A stretch of 64,000 nt of DNA from SMYC01 sp963578475 (GTDB lineage: Bacteria > Acidobacteriota > Vicinamibacteria > Marinacidobacterales > SMYC01). Below are positions 36,396 through 45,375 of the stretch, piece by piece (the first letter of the stretch is position 1; each line of letters starts with the position of its first letter). The stretch covers positions 62,001-126,000 of the forward strand of contig CAUZCL010000005.1 in the NCBI GenBank assembly GCA_963578475.1, read 5' to 3'. A program made the translations under genes and the position numbers. The notes beneath the pieces were generated by a model. It saw nothing but the letters and a program-made list of their open reading frames with translations. It was not told where the DNA came from and made no database searches.

Positions 36396-39300
36396 CTAGA
36401 ACATGTACTTGAACAGGACCTGGAGGACCCGAGGGTATCCACCCTGGCCGGTGATCCGACCAAAGTTGCCCACGCCAAAGTTCGAGCTCGGTCCGTTCCA
36501 GTTCGGTTGGTTGAAGAAGTTCACGAACTCGATGCGGATACTGAAGTTCTGGTTACCTCCAAGGCGCGTCATCTTCTCGAACGACAAGTCCCAGTTGAAC
36601 AGCCACGGGCTCCGGAGGGACGCATCCGTGAACGGTGAGTTGCCGACCTGGCCGACCTGGGTCACCGCCGAGAAGGCCGCCGGGTTGATGTAGTTGTCCA
36701 CGCGGTCTGCCGTGCTTCCAGACGTATTCGGATCCGTGCCCGTGGTATTCGGACGCTGGTGGTCGTAGCCGATGGCGCCGCCCCAGTTGCTCGACTGCTT
36801 GATGGCGAGTGGGAAGCCTTCACGCATGATCGTCGTCATGGCCACGGACCAGCCACCCAGGATGGCCTCGGCGGCGCCGCCGTCGGGGCTCGGGAAGCGG
36901 TACAGTCCGCTGAGGTTGATCCAGTGCCGCGAGCTAAGACGCGACGGACCGAAATCCGCGTCTACAGCGTTGGTCACGAAGATCGTGCTCTCCTCATCAC
37001 TCAGGCGGTTGGCACTCTCATAAACGTTATCGCGCTGATTGCTGAAGGTGTAGTTGAACTTGGCACCCCAGTTGCCGCGGAAGCGTTTCTCCAACTCGAG
37101 CTTGACCGCGTCGTAGCGCGAACGCCCCGAGGAGACTCTCTTGGCGAAAACGCTTTGGAACTGCGGGAACGGACGCGCGAGCTGCCCTTGGCTAATGGTC
37201 GCGTTGTCGTTACCGAGCCCCTGGCCTGCGAATGGGTTCGAAACTTGGGTGCCGATCCCGGCACCCAGCGCTGCCGCGGCTGACGGAGCGAGCTGGTTCA
37301 TTTGAGTGCCCGCGTCATTCGTGCCGCCGATCGCCAGATCCGTGCCCTTGCTGCCCATGTAGCCGACGGTAACGACCATGTTGTTGGCGAATTCCTTCTG
37401 CAGGTCGAGTGACCATGTCTGGAACTTGGGATGGTTGCGGAACTGGTCGATGTAATTCAGGTTCTGGCCCACGTTCTGGAGTCGGCCCAACACATTGCCA
37501 ACCGGCTGGTTCACACCTGTTGGGAACGGATTCGACAGCGTGCCGGCTCCGCCCCTCTCGAAGTTGTTGTAGGTCGTTTGAGCGCTGAACCCAAGATTCG
37601 CGTGATTGTTCGTGCTCGGACCACCGCCGGTGAGAGGCGACCAGAAGATGCCGTAGCCACCACGAAGGACGGCCGAGTCGTTGACCGAATACGCAAAGCC
37701 GGCCCGTGGACCAACCTTGATGCCCGGCGGGTTACCGGTGCGCGTGGCCTGCCCGTCGACGCCCGCGTAGAGAACGCCGCCGGTCAAATTGCTGGTCGGA
37801 TTGATCGGGAACGGGTTGTCGAAATCCCAGGCGGTGATGATCTGGTTGTTGCTCTCGCCCATGCCTGTCTCGTGCTCCAACCGGATACCGAGGTTCAAAA
37901 CGAGGTTGTCGTTGACGCGCCAATCATCCTGAACGAAACCGGCACCATACAAGATGTCGTTGAAGTTCTGGCTGGCGATCGTGGCGCCACCGCTATTGGG
38001 CAGTCCGAGCACCATCGAAGCGATAGAGTTACCGTTGCTACCGGGTCCCTCGGTGAATCGCGGGATGAAGTTGAAACCCATGGGGGCCGGGCGGTTCCAG
38101 TCGATCCCGTACTGGCGGAACACACCACCGAACTTCAGGGTGTGGGACCCGACGAAACTCGAGTAAACACTGCTGATCTCTTTGGTGGAGTGGACACGAT
38201 TGTTGTTGGACCAGCTGCCATGCGTGTTGCCGCCGTCTCCGTAACCGGTCGCGCCGATATCCGGGAACTGCTGGATGCCGATCGCGTTCATCGTGTCAGC
38301 ATCGAAGCCCATCGCGATGGCGTCCGCCGTCGAAAACTCGGGCTCCACGACGGTGTCGTAAAAGCGCGAGTAACCGATCCGGAACGTGAGCACGGAGGTA
38401 TCGCCAAGGATGTGCGTGCTGTTGATGGCCACGAGATTGACATTACGGAAGAGAATGGCGGACCCCGTGTCGTACTCGGGCAAATTGCCGTCGAACACGG
38501 CCTGGTAGTAAGGATTGGCCGGCTCTTCGGACTTGTAGAACATGTAGGTGCCGGTCAACTGCCAGTTGTCGGTCATCGACGAGTTGATGTTACCGCTCGC
38601 CTGCCACGCCTTATTGTCGAGAATAGCGGTGATAGTGCATTCGTTGCCCACGCCTGCCACAACCCGGCCACCCTGGGGGAGGCAGGTATCGCCGACATCG
38701 GCGAGAATCCCGGCTAGGCTGCGGCCGACCGGGTCAATCTGACCCGCAGGAATCACGGCTCCGGGGAACGCTGCCCCAGTTAGCGGGTCATAAATCGGGA
38801 AGCCCAGGCCCGAGAAGTCGCCGGCCGCCATGGCCTGCGTCGGGAAGTTGAGCGTGCTCACACGAGAGCTAATGTTCTTGTACCCCTCATGGGCCATCCA
38901 GAAGAAGACTCTGTCACGGACAATCGGACCACCAAATGAACCACCCCAAAGGTGGTACGGCTCGATGGAAGCGTCCTGTCCGGCACGATCCTCGAAAAAG
39001 GTCGGCGCCCGGCCCCAGGTGGGACGGTTCTGATACAGACCCGCACCGGCCCAGTTGTTGGAACCGCTCTTGTGAACGGAGTTGAACACACCACCCGAAG
39101 TACGACCCATTTCAGCGTCGTAGGTGGCGATCTGGACTTTCATTTCCTCGAGCGCCTCGAAGCTGGGGTTGATGACGCCGCGGTTGACGAAGTCGGTCAT
39201 GCCGACGCCGTCCATGGTGTAGTTGTTGCCCCGCTGCGGACCGCCACCGAGAGAAAGGAGCGATGCGTTCGACTGATCCTGCATGCGAACGAACACTGGA

Positions 39301-39788
39301 TCTCCGGCATGAACGACGTTCGGCGTCGTCACGGCCATGATGAACACGTTCCGACCCGGCGTAGGCAGGATTTCCATCTGCGCCTTGTCGATGGCCGAAG
39401 CGATGGAGGCGTTGGCCGTGTTGATGAGCGGTGTCTCACCCGTTACCGTTACCGATTCAGCGATGCCGCCGACCGCTAGCGAGACGTCTTGCACGAGTTG
39501 CGAAGCCACGCCAATCTCGAGGGCTTCCCGCGTATAGGGCGCAAACCCTGCGAGCTCAACCCCAAGATTGTAGCGGCCGGGCGCCACGACCGCGAAAACG
39601 TATTCTCCGCGCTCGTTCGTAACCGACGTACGAGCTACACCGGTACCGACGTTGGTCAGGGTCACAGTGGTCCCTGGAAGCACACCGCCATCGGCATCCT
39701 GCACTGCTCCCCGCACGCCGCCTGTAAACGTCTGAGCTGACGCAAAAGCGGGTACCAGTAGCAGGAGACTAATGATAAAGGCTCTCAT
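36396..39788 (-). CDS. TonB-dependent receptor, Oar-like, with carboxypeptidase-regulatory N-terminal domain
   Basis: A 1130-residue outer-membrane protein. ATG 39788 follows GGAGGGATTTGC and opens a signal peptide (MRAFIISLLLLVPAFASAQ). Residues about 20-105 are a CarboxypepD_reg beta-sandwich (GGVRGAVQDADGGVLPG), next comes the plug (GETPLINTANASIASAIDK), then a large beta-barrel ending in the aromatic LFKYMF signature for Bam insertion. Acidobacteria have many such receptors, thought to take up oligosaccharides, peptides or siderophores. No sus-like or TonB/ExbBD genes are near. It has its own terminator and a long leader region. Confidence 0.9.
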   Translation of the reverse strand: MRAFIISLLLLVPAFASAQTFTGGVRGAVQDADGGVLPGTTVTLTNVGTGVARTSVTNERGEYVFAVVAPGRYNLGVELAGFAPYTREALEIGVASQLVQDVSLAVGGIAESVTVTGETPLINTANASIASAIDKAQMEILPTPGRNVFIMAVTTPNVVHAGDPVFVRMQDQSNASLLSLGGGPQRGNNYTMDGVGMTDFVNRGVINPSFEALEEMKVQIATYDAEMGRTSGGVFNSVHKSGSNNWAGAGLYQNRPTWGRAPTFFEDRAGQDASIEPYHLWGGSFGGPIVRDRVFFWMAHEGYKNISSRVSTLNFPTQAMAAGDFSGLGFPIYDPLTGAAFPGAVIPAGQIDPVGRSLAGILADVGDTCLPQGGRVVAGVGNECTITAILDNKAWQASGNINSSMTDNWQLTGTYMFYKSEEPANPYYQAVFDGNLPEYDTGSAILFRNVNLVAINSTHILGDTSVLTFRIGYSRFYDTVVEPEFSTADAIAMGFDADTMNAIGIQQFPDIGATGYGDGGNTHGSWSNNNRVHSTKEISSVYSSFVGSHTLKFGGVFRQYGIDWNRPAPMGFNFIPRFTEGPGSNGNSIASMVLGLPNSGGATIASQNFNDILYGAGFVQDDWRVNDNLVLNLGIRLEHETGMGESNNQIITAWDFDNPFPINPTSNLTGGVLYAGVDGQATRTGNPPGIKVGPRAGFAYSVNDSAVLRGGYGIFWSPLTGGGPSTNNHANLGFSAQTTYNNFERGGAGTLSNPFPTGVNQPVGNVLGRLQNVGQNLNYIDQFRNHPKFQTWSLDLQKEFANNMVVTVGYMGSKGTDLAIGGTNDAGTQMNQLAPSAAAALGAGIGTQVSNPFAGQGLGNDNATISQGQLARPFPQFQSVFAKRVSSGRSRYDAVKLELEKRFRGNWGAKFNYTFSNQRDNVYESANRLSDEESTIFVTNAVDADFGPSRLSSRHWINLSGLYRFPSPDGGAAEAILGGWSVAMTTIMREGFPLAIKQSSNWGGAIGYDHQRPNTTGTDPNTSGSTADRVDNYINPAAFSAVTQVGQVGNSPFTDASLRSPWLFNWDLSFEKMTRLGGNQNFSIRIEFVNFFNQPNWNGPSSNFGVGNFGRITGQGGYPRVLQVLFKYMF

Positions 39789-40238
39789 GCAAATCCCTCC
39801 TGTAAATTGGAAATGAAGCCAGTGATGGACCCGAAACCAGTCTCTCAGAATTGAGGTTTGGCATCGCAAAAATAGAAAGAAGGAGCCCCAGCCCCACCCA
39901 TTCGTACCTAGACACAGCAGGACTGGTATAGCTCCTGTCTGTCTCCATCGAGCACTCTCGGGTCCTCCTTAGGCATTTCTACGGCAGTGAGCTTAATAAT
40001 TCACCTACCGGTTGTCAACCTAGTCAAGGAATAGCAAATCTCGCGCCAAGTTACCTGCCGGCGCGTACGACACGTGGATCGGACACAACTCCCTACTTAA
40101 CAAGCACTTAACATTTAACCCGCGAGAGGCGGAGCCAGGCTTCGCCTGCCGTTAATCCAATCGCTTGAACAGTTGTACAACCGGCCGGATCCGAAACCGA
40201 TCACTAGACGGCCACGTAACATTCACTGCGACAAGGAC
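39789..40238 (-). promoter_or_regulatory. 450-bp non-coding leader/promoter region of the TonB receptor
   Basis: No gene is seen here. The DNA is more AT-rich than its surroundings. On the minus strand a consensus -35 TTGACA lies at 40018-40013; TATTAA (39998-39993) follows at 14 bases and TAAGCT (39995-39990) at 17, so the -10 is uncertain. A small hairpin, AGGCGGAGCC with GGCTTCGCCT near 40128-40148, lacks a T run. The leader from TTGACA to the ATG is over 200 bases, long enough for an RNA control element, which I could not identify. Confidence 0.35.
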
Positions 40239-40682
40239 TTACTGCTTTTCCCATGCATCCATGAGGCCCTGAGCCTCGCCTCCAGGGGCCCAAATCACGA
40301 GCGCTTTGACGGGCTCATCGCCAGGCACGATATGATTCACTTCATCCGGCGGGCGCACGAAACCGAGCATACCCGGTTTGAGCAGATGGCTCACGCCATT
40401 GACGACGTGCTCGAGCTCCCCCGAGAGGATATAAAAAACCTCGGTCGAGCCATGAGGGTGGTTTCCCGAGTTCGTACCCGGCGGAAAGGTAATTCCCCCT
40501 ATCTCGACCTCGCCGCCCCCGAGATTCCTCGAATCGAGCAGCATCTTCAGACTGGTGCCGCTCGTGGGGCTCAGATAGACCTCGTCCTCAAGCATCATTC
40601 TTTGGGTCGAAACCGACTCCCCAACAGACACACCGATACCAAAGACGACAGTGAACAACAAAACAAGCTTGGTGCGTCGCAT
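40239..40682 (-). CDS. Exported cupin-domain protein
   Basis: A 147-residue protein. ATG 40682 follows GGAGGAGATCGG, a strong ribosome site, and opens a signal peptide (MRRTKLVLLFTVVFGIGVSV). It is a single cupin with motif 1 PPGTNSGNHPHGSTEVFYIL-like spacing (His, His, Glu ligands) and motif 2 GMLGFVRPPDEVNHI. Metal-binding beta-barrel of unknown substrate in the periplasm. It lies 67 bases downstream of the exported amidase on the same strand, and may act on the same compound class. Confidence 0.82.
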   Translation of the reverse strand: MRRTKLVLLFTVVFGIGVSVGESVSTQRMMLEDEVYLSPTSGTSLKMLLDSRNLGGGEVEIGGITFPPGTNSGNHPHGSTEVFYILSGELEHVVNGVSHLLKPGMLGFVRPPDEVNHIVPGDEPVKALVIWAPGGEAQGLMDAWEKQ

Positions 40683-40749
40683 CCGATCTCCTCCTTCGGT
40701 TATGACGGCAGCACCTCGAGGTGTTCGTGCTCCTCGCGTGAGCCCCGCG

Positions 40750-42459
40750 TTAGAGCGCGGGGTGTTTCTGATGGTGGGCCGTCTTCGATTGATATGCATG
40801 AGCCAGCAATAAAATCTCAGCCTCGCCGAAAAGCTTTCCCGTAAATCTCAAGCTCGTGGGTGTGCCTTCGAAGAAACCGCCCGGCACGCTGATCTCGGGA
40901 TGGCCGGTCAAATTCGTCAGACCCAAGTTGCTCCCGATGAAACCGTCCAAGTCGTCCAGGGCCTCGTCGACCTGTTCCATGATGCGCATGCGCAGACGAT
41001 TCGCTTGGATGTACTCGACCGCGGGAACGAAGCGCGCCGAGCGGAAGCTTTCCGGCCACCGGCTTTCTTCGGGAAGCGCCTTCATACTGTCGAGATCGCC
41101 CTCGAGCGTCAGGTCGTCGAAAGCAGCGGCGGATTCGGTGGTGAGGATGAAGCCGATGGCGTCGGAAGGCACGTCGGGGAGATCGAATGGCTCGAGATCG
41201 ACACCCAGCGATCGGATCACGTCGAGCGCTTCGCGGTTGTTTCTTTGGGTCGCTCGCTGCCGTGCGACGCGATCGGCGTTCTCCGGGTCGTCTTCGATCT
41301 CGTCGAAAGCGGAACGCAAGTAGCCGATGCGAAGCTCGCGCACGTCGCGCCCTCCGTCCCACACGAACGGGACGTCGAAGAGCGTGTTGTCTTTTCCATC
41401 CGGTCCCCGAATCGCGTCGAATACGAGCGCGCAGTCCTCGGCGGAGCGGCACATAGGGCCAATCTTATCCATCGACCACGACAGCGCCATCGCCCCGTAG
41501 CGGCTCACGCGACCGTAAGTCGGTCTCAGTCCGGCGACGCCGTTGCGGGTCGCAGGCGAGATGATCGAGCCGCGCGTCTCGGTGCCGATGGCGAAGCCGA
41601 CGAGCCCGGCGGCGGTCGCTGAGCCCGGCCCCGCGGACGAGCCGCTCGAGCCTTGCTCCGTGTTCCACGGGTTGCGCGTACGCGCGCCGAACCAGCGATC
41701 GCCGGAAGCAAGAGCGCCCATCGAAAGCTTCGCCACGAGCACCGCGCCCGCTTCGGTGAGCCGCGTGTAAACGGTCGAGTCGGTGTCGATCCTTTGCTCT
41801 TTATAAGGTGTGGCGCCCCACGTCGTCTTCGTGCCGCGCACGGCCAGAAGATCTTTCGCGCCCCACGGGATGCCGTGGAGCGGTCCTCGATAAGTGCCAG
41901 CCGCGATCTCTTCGTCGGCGCGCTTCGCCTGCTTCATCGCGATGTCTTCGGTAACGCTAATGACGCAGTGAAGCTCCGGGTCATATTTTCTCAAACGCGC
42001 GAGATAGAGCTTCGTGAGCTCTGTCGGCTTGACGTCACGCCTCGCGACGAGGCGTCCGAGATGAGTCGCCGGCAAAAAAGCGAGCTCTTCGTCCGTCGAC
42101 GGCATCGAGACGTTGACGTCACTCGGCGCCATCGAGCTCTCGCCTTTCGGGATCGCCTTTCCCGGTGGAACGGGATTGAAAACGAGCGCGGGGACGGTGT
42201 CGTTTCCGAGACCGGCAGCGCGGATCGCCTCGAATCCTTTCAAGGGGCTGCGCTCACCGTTGAGCCTCTCGAGCAGCGCTTGCTGCTCGGCCGGCGTGAA
42301 GTTGAGCCCAGCGATCTTCTGTGCCGCATCGATCATCTCGATCGTCACGGTCGGGGCATCGTTCGCGACGGCTGCCAGAGCTCCCGGCATCAAGGTGGTC
42401 CCGAGCCCGAGAGAGGAAAAACAAGCGACGAATCGTCGGCGGTTCATTTCTGTAGTCAT
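40750..42459 (-). CDS. Amidase-signature enzyme with Tat leader
   Basis: A 569-residue member of the amidase signature family. The N-terminus MTTEMNRRRFVACFSSLGLG has an RR motif followed by a hydrophobic stretch, so export by Tat is likely. The Ser-cisSer-Lys triad is visible: Lys in IPWGAKDLLAVRG, the cis-Ser in EQGSSGSSAGPGSA, and the nucleophile Ser in IGTETRGSIISPA, where TRGS replaces the more usual TGGS. The family hydrolyses amides from small amides to Glu-tRNA; export argues against GatA. Followed by a cupin gene. Confidence 0.87.
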   Translation of the reverse strand: MTTEMNRRRFVACFSSLGLGTTLMPGALAAVANDAPTVTIEMIDAAQKIAGLNFTPAEQQALLERLNGERSPLKGFEAIRAAGLGNDTVPALVFNPVPPGKAIPKGESSMAPSDVNVSMPSTDEELAFLPATHLGRLVARRDVKPTELTKLYLARLRKYDPELHCVISVTEDIAMKQAKRADEEIAAGTYRGPLHGIPWGAKDLLAVRGTKTTWGATPYKEQRIDTDSTVYTRLTEAGAVLVAKLSMGALASGDRWFGARTRNPWNTEQGSSGSSAGPGSATAAGLVGFAIGTETRGSIISPATRNGVAGLRPTYGRVSRYGAMALSWSMDKIGPMCRSAEDCALVFDAIRGPDGKDNTLFDVPFVWDGGRDVRELRIGYLRSAFDEIEDDPENADRVARQRATQRNNREALDVIRSLGVDLEPFDLPDVPSDAIGFILTTESAAAFDDLTLEGDLDSMKALPEESRWPESFRSARFVPAVEYIQANRLRMRIMEQVDEALDDLDGFIGSNLGLTNLTGHPEISVPGGFFEGTPTSLRFTGKLFGEAEILLLAHAYQSKTAHHQKHPAL

Positions 42460-42528
42460 GGTCTCTGCCTCGTGACGAGGAGTCTATCACCAGTGCCACT
42501 CGTCTTTTCCTGCTAGCATGACCGCTTC

Positions 42529-43710
42529 TTGACCGACACAACCCAACGTTTTCGCGCCACCGCCGCGCTCTTCACAGGCGTCGGGCTCTCGGCGACCGGT
42601 TTCATCACGCTCATCACAGTGACGCCTCTCGTCGCTGAAGATCTTCTCGGAAGCGCGCGCTGGAGCGGGCTTCCGACCGCGCTGGCCATCATCGGGACCG
42701 CCGTCGGAACCAGCTGGCTGTCCTTCGTCATGTCCCGGCGTGGCCGGCGACGCGGTCTTCTGCTCGGCTACTTCACGGCGATGGTGGGCTCCATGATGGC
42801 CGCGCTGGCCGCGGGCACATCGACCTTCCCTCTCTTGGCGCTCTCCTTATTCGTCCTCGGCGCCGGCTATGGAGCGAGCCGCCTCTCGCGCTACGCGGCC
42901 GCGGATTTCTACGAGCCGGAACGCCAGGCTCGCGCCATCGGCTGGGTGGTCTGGGCCGGAACGGTAGGCTCGGTACTCGGCCCGATACTGCTCGAGCCGT
43001 CACGCGCGCTCAGCAGCACGCTCGGTTTTCCGGACATCGTCGGGCCCTTTCTCGTAGCCGCCCTCGCCATGGGCTCGGCCGGCTTCGTTCTCTTCGTCGC
43101 TTTCCCGGGCGGCTCCCTGACCGAGGCCACCCAGAAGGCGAGCGGCCCACTTCCGCTCCACCACTTGCGTCACGCAAAAGGCCAAGTCGCTCTCGCCGCC
43201 CTAGTGATCGGCCAACTCGTCATGATCCTCATCATGGCGATCACACCCGTTCACTTGAGGAGCGCGGGTGGCGGGCTCCAATCGATCGGCCTCGTCATCG
43301 CCTCCCACACTTTCGGGATGCACGCGCTCTCTCCGCTCTCCGGCTATTTGAGCGACCACTTCGGACGTCGACCCGTAATTCTGATTGGTGGTGCCCTGCT
43401 CGTCTCCGCTGGGCTGGTGTCCTCGGGGGCGGGCGGTGAGACTACGCAGCTTGCGCTCGGTCTGTTTCTGCTCGGTTGGGGCTGGAACCTCAGCTTTGTT
43501 TCCGGGAGCGCCCTTCTCACCGAGGCCGTGCCCAGCGAAAATCGCATGCGCCTCCAAGGCTTCGCCGACTCGGTGGTTTGGGCGAGCGCCGCCGCCGCGG
43601 GTCTGAGCTCGGGTGTGCTGCTCGAATCCGTGGGCTTCGCGATGCTTTGTCACATTGGCGCCCTACTCGCGCTCGTGCCGGCCGCGCTGTTAGCACTCAG
43701 GAGGTGGTAG
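42529..43710 (+). CDS. Major facilitator superfamily transporter
   Basis: A protein of about 393 residues with 12 predicted transmembrane helices in two halves. The loop between helices 2 and 3 has the MFS-like SFVMSRRGRRRGLLLG, and the second half has SPLSGYLSDHFGRRPVILIG. The start is the unusual TTG at 42529; an ATG at 42518 is out of frame and reaches a TGA after four codons. Substrate unknown; the overall look is of a drug or metabolite exporter. The stop overlaps the start of the alkyltransferase-like gene. Confidence 0.85.
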   Translation: MTDTTQRFRATAALFTGVGLSATGFITLITVTPLVAEDLLGSARWSGLPTALAIIGTAVGTSWLSFVMSRRGRRRGLLLGYFTAMVGSMMAALAAGTSTFPLLALSLFVLGAGYGASRLSRYAAADFYEPERQARAIGWVVWAGTVGSVLGPILLEPSRALSSTLGFPDIVGPFLVAALAMGSAGFVLFVAFPGGSLTEATQKASGPLPLHHLRHAKGQVALAALVIGQLVMILIMAITPVHLRSAGGGLQSIGLVIASHTFGMHALSPLSGYLSDHFGRRPVILIGGALLVSAGLVSSGAGGETTQLALGLFLLGWGWNLSFVSGSALLTEAVPSENRMRLQGFADSVVWASAAAAGLSSGVLLESVGFAMLCHIGALLALVPAALLALRRW

Positions 43711-44036
43711 TGGCGGGCTCGGCGTTCGACGAAGTCCGCACGATCGTCCGCCGCATCCCGCGCGGCCGCGTGATGAACTACGGACAAATTGCGGAGCTAC
43801 TGAGTCGCACGCTCTCCGCCCGCGCGGTCGGCTGGGCGATGCAAGATTGCCCGGATGGCGTCCCCTGGCAGCGCGTTGTTAATGCTGCAGGCGGCATCTC
43901 GACGGAGCATCTCGTCGATCCTCCCGATTTGCAGCGGCGCCTGCTCGAGAGCGAGGGCATTCGCTTCAGCGATGACGGGAAGCTCTCGATGGCGCGCTAC
44001 CGCTTCACACCAACGAAAAAGACCAAGAAGAAGTAG
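43710..44036 (+). CDS. Alkyltransferase-like protein (MGMT family without the acceptor cysteine)
   Basis: A 108-residue DNA-binding domain of the O6-alkylguanine-DNA alkyltransferase family. GTG 43710 follows AGGAGG by five bases and overlaps the MFS stop. The helix-turn-helix region RRIPRGRVMNYGQIAELL is clear. The site that reads PCHRVV in true methyltransferases is PWQRVV here, with Trp for the acceptor Cys, as in ATL proteins. These bind alkylated guanine without repair and hand it to nucleotide excision repair. A lysine-rich tail (TKKTKKK) may add DNA affinity. Confidence 0.88.
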   Translation: MAGSAFDEVRTIVRRIPRGRVMNYGQIAELLSRTLSARAVGWAMQDCPDGVPWQRVVNAAGGISTEHLVDPPDLQRRLLESEGIRFSDDGKLSMARYRFTPTKKTKKK

Positions 44037-44133
44037 CTCGTTTTGGATCGCCGGTAAATGTCCCGTGTCGAGATGTTAGCGGTTTTCTGCTCCCGGTTTG
44101 ACACAAGACTCTATTTTGACTAACTTATACAAA

Positions 44134-44433
44134 ATGACCAACAATCCCAAACCCAAGGTCCTGAGTGCAGCCGAGGCCAAACTCCATTTCGCAGAAGCTC
44201 TTCGCAACGTGGACAAAGGGAACGTGATTGTAATCACTCGCTACGGAAAGCCAGTGGCAGCGCTTGTAGGTCCGGCGGACCTCGCGCAACTTCAGAGACT
44301 CAAGTCCCAGGTTCCAGAGGAAGGTTTGGCTCAGCTCGTGCACCGATGGAAGGACTCTCGAGAGTTTTCCGACGCCTTGGACGAAGTCGCCAGCAATCGC
44401 ACCGAAGGCAGGGTAGCTCCTCAACTGGACTGA
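44134..44433 (+). CDS. Phd/YefM-type antitoxin
   Basis: A 99-residue protein. ATG 44134 gives MTNNPKPKVLSAAEAKLHFA, the typical start of a Phd/YefM DNA-binding domain (LSAAEAKLHFAEALRNVDKG, IVITRYGKPVAALV). The acidic C-terminal third (EFSDALDEVASNRTEG) is the expected toxin-wrapping tail. It precedes a PIN-domain toxin gene, with the stop overlapping or nearly touching its start; the pair should be autoregulated by the antitoxin. Confidence 0.85.
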   Translation: MTNNPKPKVLSAAEAKLHFAEALRNVDKGNVIVITRYGKPVAALVGPADLAQLQRLKSQVPEEGLAQLVHRWKDSREFSDALDEVASNRTEGRVAPQLD

Positions 44434-44438
44434 ACCAT

Positions 44439-44864
44439 TTGTACCTGTTCGACACGAATGCGATATCGGAGGCCTTGAGGCCTCGTCCCAACCAAGAGTT
44501 TGTCACCTGGATCCAGTCTTTGGCTCCCGAGAGCCAATTCACCAGCATCGTTGTTATAGCGGAGCTCTATGCTGGTGCCTACCATTCTCGTGATCCATCA
44601 AAGTGGCTTCAACGACTCGAGCAAGAAGTTTTCCCACGCTTGCGCATCTTGGATTTCGACATTGAATGCGCTCGAGTGTATGGGCAAATTCATGCAGAGC
44701 TAGCTCGAGCTGGCACCCCCATTGGCGACATCGATACTGAGATTGCGGCAACCGCGCTACGCCACGACCTGGTTTTGGCAACGGCCAACGTAAAACACTT
44801 TCAGCGAGTTTCCGGGTTGGCGCTCTGGTCGTTCACCCCGGGCGACGAAGCCAGGTCGCGATAA
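44439..44864 (+). CDS. VapC-like PIN-domain toxin
   Basis: A 141-residue PIN nuclease. The first acidic residue is in LYLFDTNAISEALR, the second group in VVIAELYAGA, and the third in IGDIDTEIAATAL followed by LATANVKHF, so the metal-binding Asp/Glu set is complete. The start is taken as TTG 44439 (six bases after the antitoxin stop); a CTG at 44430 overlapping that stop is the alternative. PIN toxins cut tRNA or rRNA. This is one of three different toxin-antitoxin-like pairs in the window. Confidence 0.85.
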   Translation: MYLFDTNAISEALRPRPNQEFVTWIQSLAPESQFTSIVVIAELYAGAYHSRDPSKWLQRLEQEVFPRLRILDFDIECARVYGQIHAELARAGTPIGDIDTEIAATALRHDLVLATANVKHFQRVSGLALWSFTPGDEARSR

Positions 44865-44934
44865 GAGCGTCGGCGAAGGCGGGGACCGCGTCAGCCAAAT
44901 TCCGGGTCGCCGGGAATGTCCGGCGGCAGAGTTG

Positions 44935-45340
44935 TCATCGGTTGCTCCTCACCCGCCGCACCAGATCCTGGAAGCGTGGATCCGCGTGCAGGCCTTCGAA
45001 GACCCAGCGCAGATAGTTATGCTCCAGGCCATTGACGAAAGGACACCGCTCCTCGAAAGCGCGCTCGAGCCACGAAAACGCACTATCGGCTTCACCGAGC
45101 AACGCGTAGATGGAAGCAACTTGAGCCGCATCGATATACACGCTCCGGCCTCGGCCTTCGAGCTCGAAAAGAATCTCTTTAGCTCGCCCACGGTCTCCAT
45201 TCGCGGCATGCACCATGCCGAGCGTCCAGCTATGCCTCGCCGACGACGCGAGCGCCACCTCGATCTCGCGCAAGCTGTCCTATGCCGCCTTTGCCGAGCT
45301 CCTCGAGAAGCTCGTAGTGGGAGATCCTCCGCGCAACCAC
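44935..45340 (-). pseudogene. Ser/Thr kinase-TPR protein collapsed to its two ends
   Basis: From GTG 45340 the minus strand reads RRISHYELLEELGKGGIGQL, the start of a Pkn-type kinase with its glycine-rich loop. Near 45285-45295 it switches frame into LREIEVALASSARHSWTLGM and continues to GLHADPRFQDLVRRVRSNR, the characteristic end of a kinase with C-terminal TPRs. The catalytic domain (HRDLKP, DFG) and most repeats are absent. The intact gene would be about 2.5 kb; about 0.4 kb remains. Confidence 0.65.
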
Positions 45341-45375
45341 AGCTCGCTCAGTTTATTCGCGAACGGCGGGCCTGG

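Noticed and set aside
37431..38717. 428-codon plus-strand frame opposite the TonB receptor
   Set aside because: Mirror frame of the receptor barrel, without signal, domain or ribosome site.
39891..40140. Possible tRNA or small RNA in the largest AT-richer gap
   Set aside because: No TPsiC-like GGTTCGAATCC or cloverleaf arms could be found in this or the other gaps.
40128..40148. Hairpin upstream of the TonB receptor as a terminator or riboswitch
   Set aside because: No T run follows, the loop is tiny, and no known riboswitch core could be recognised.
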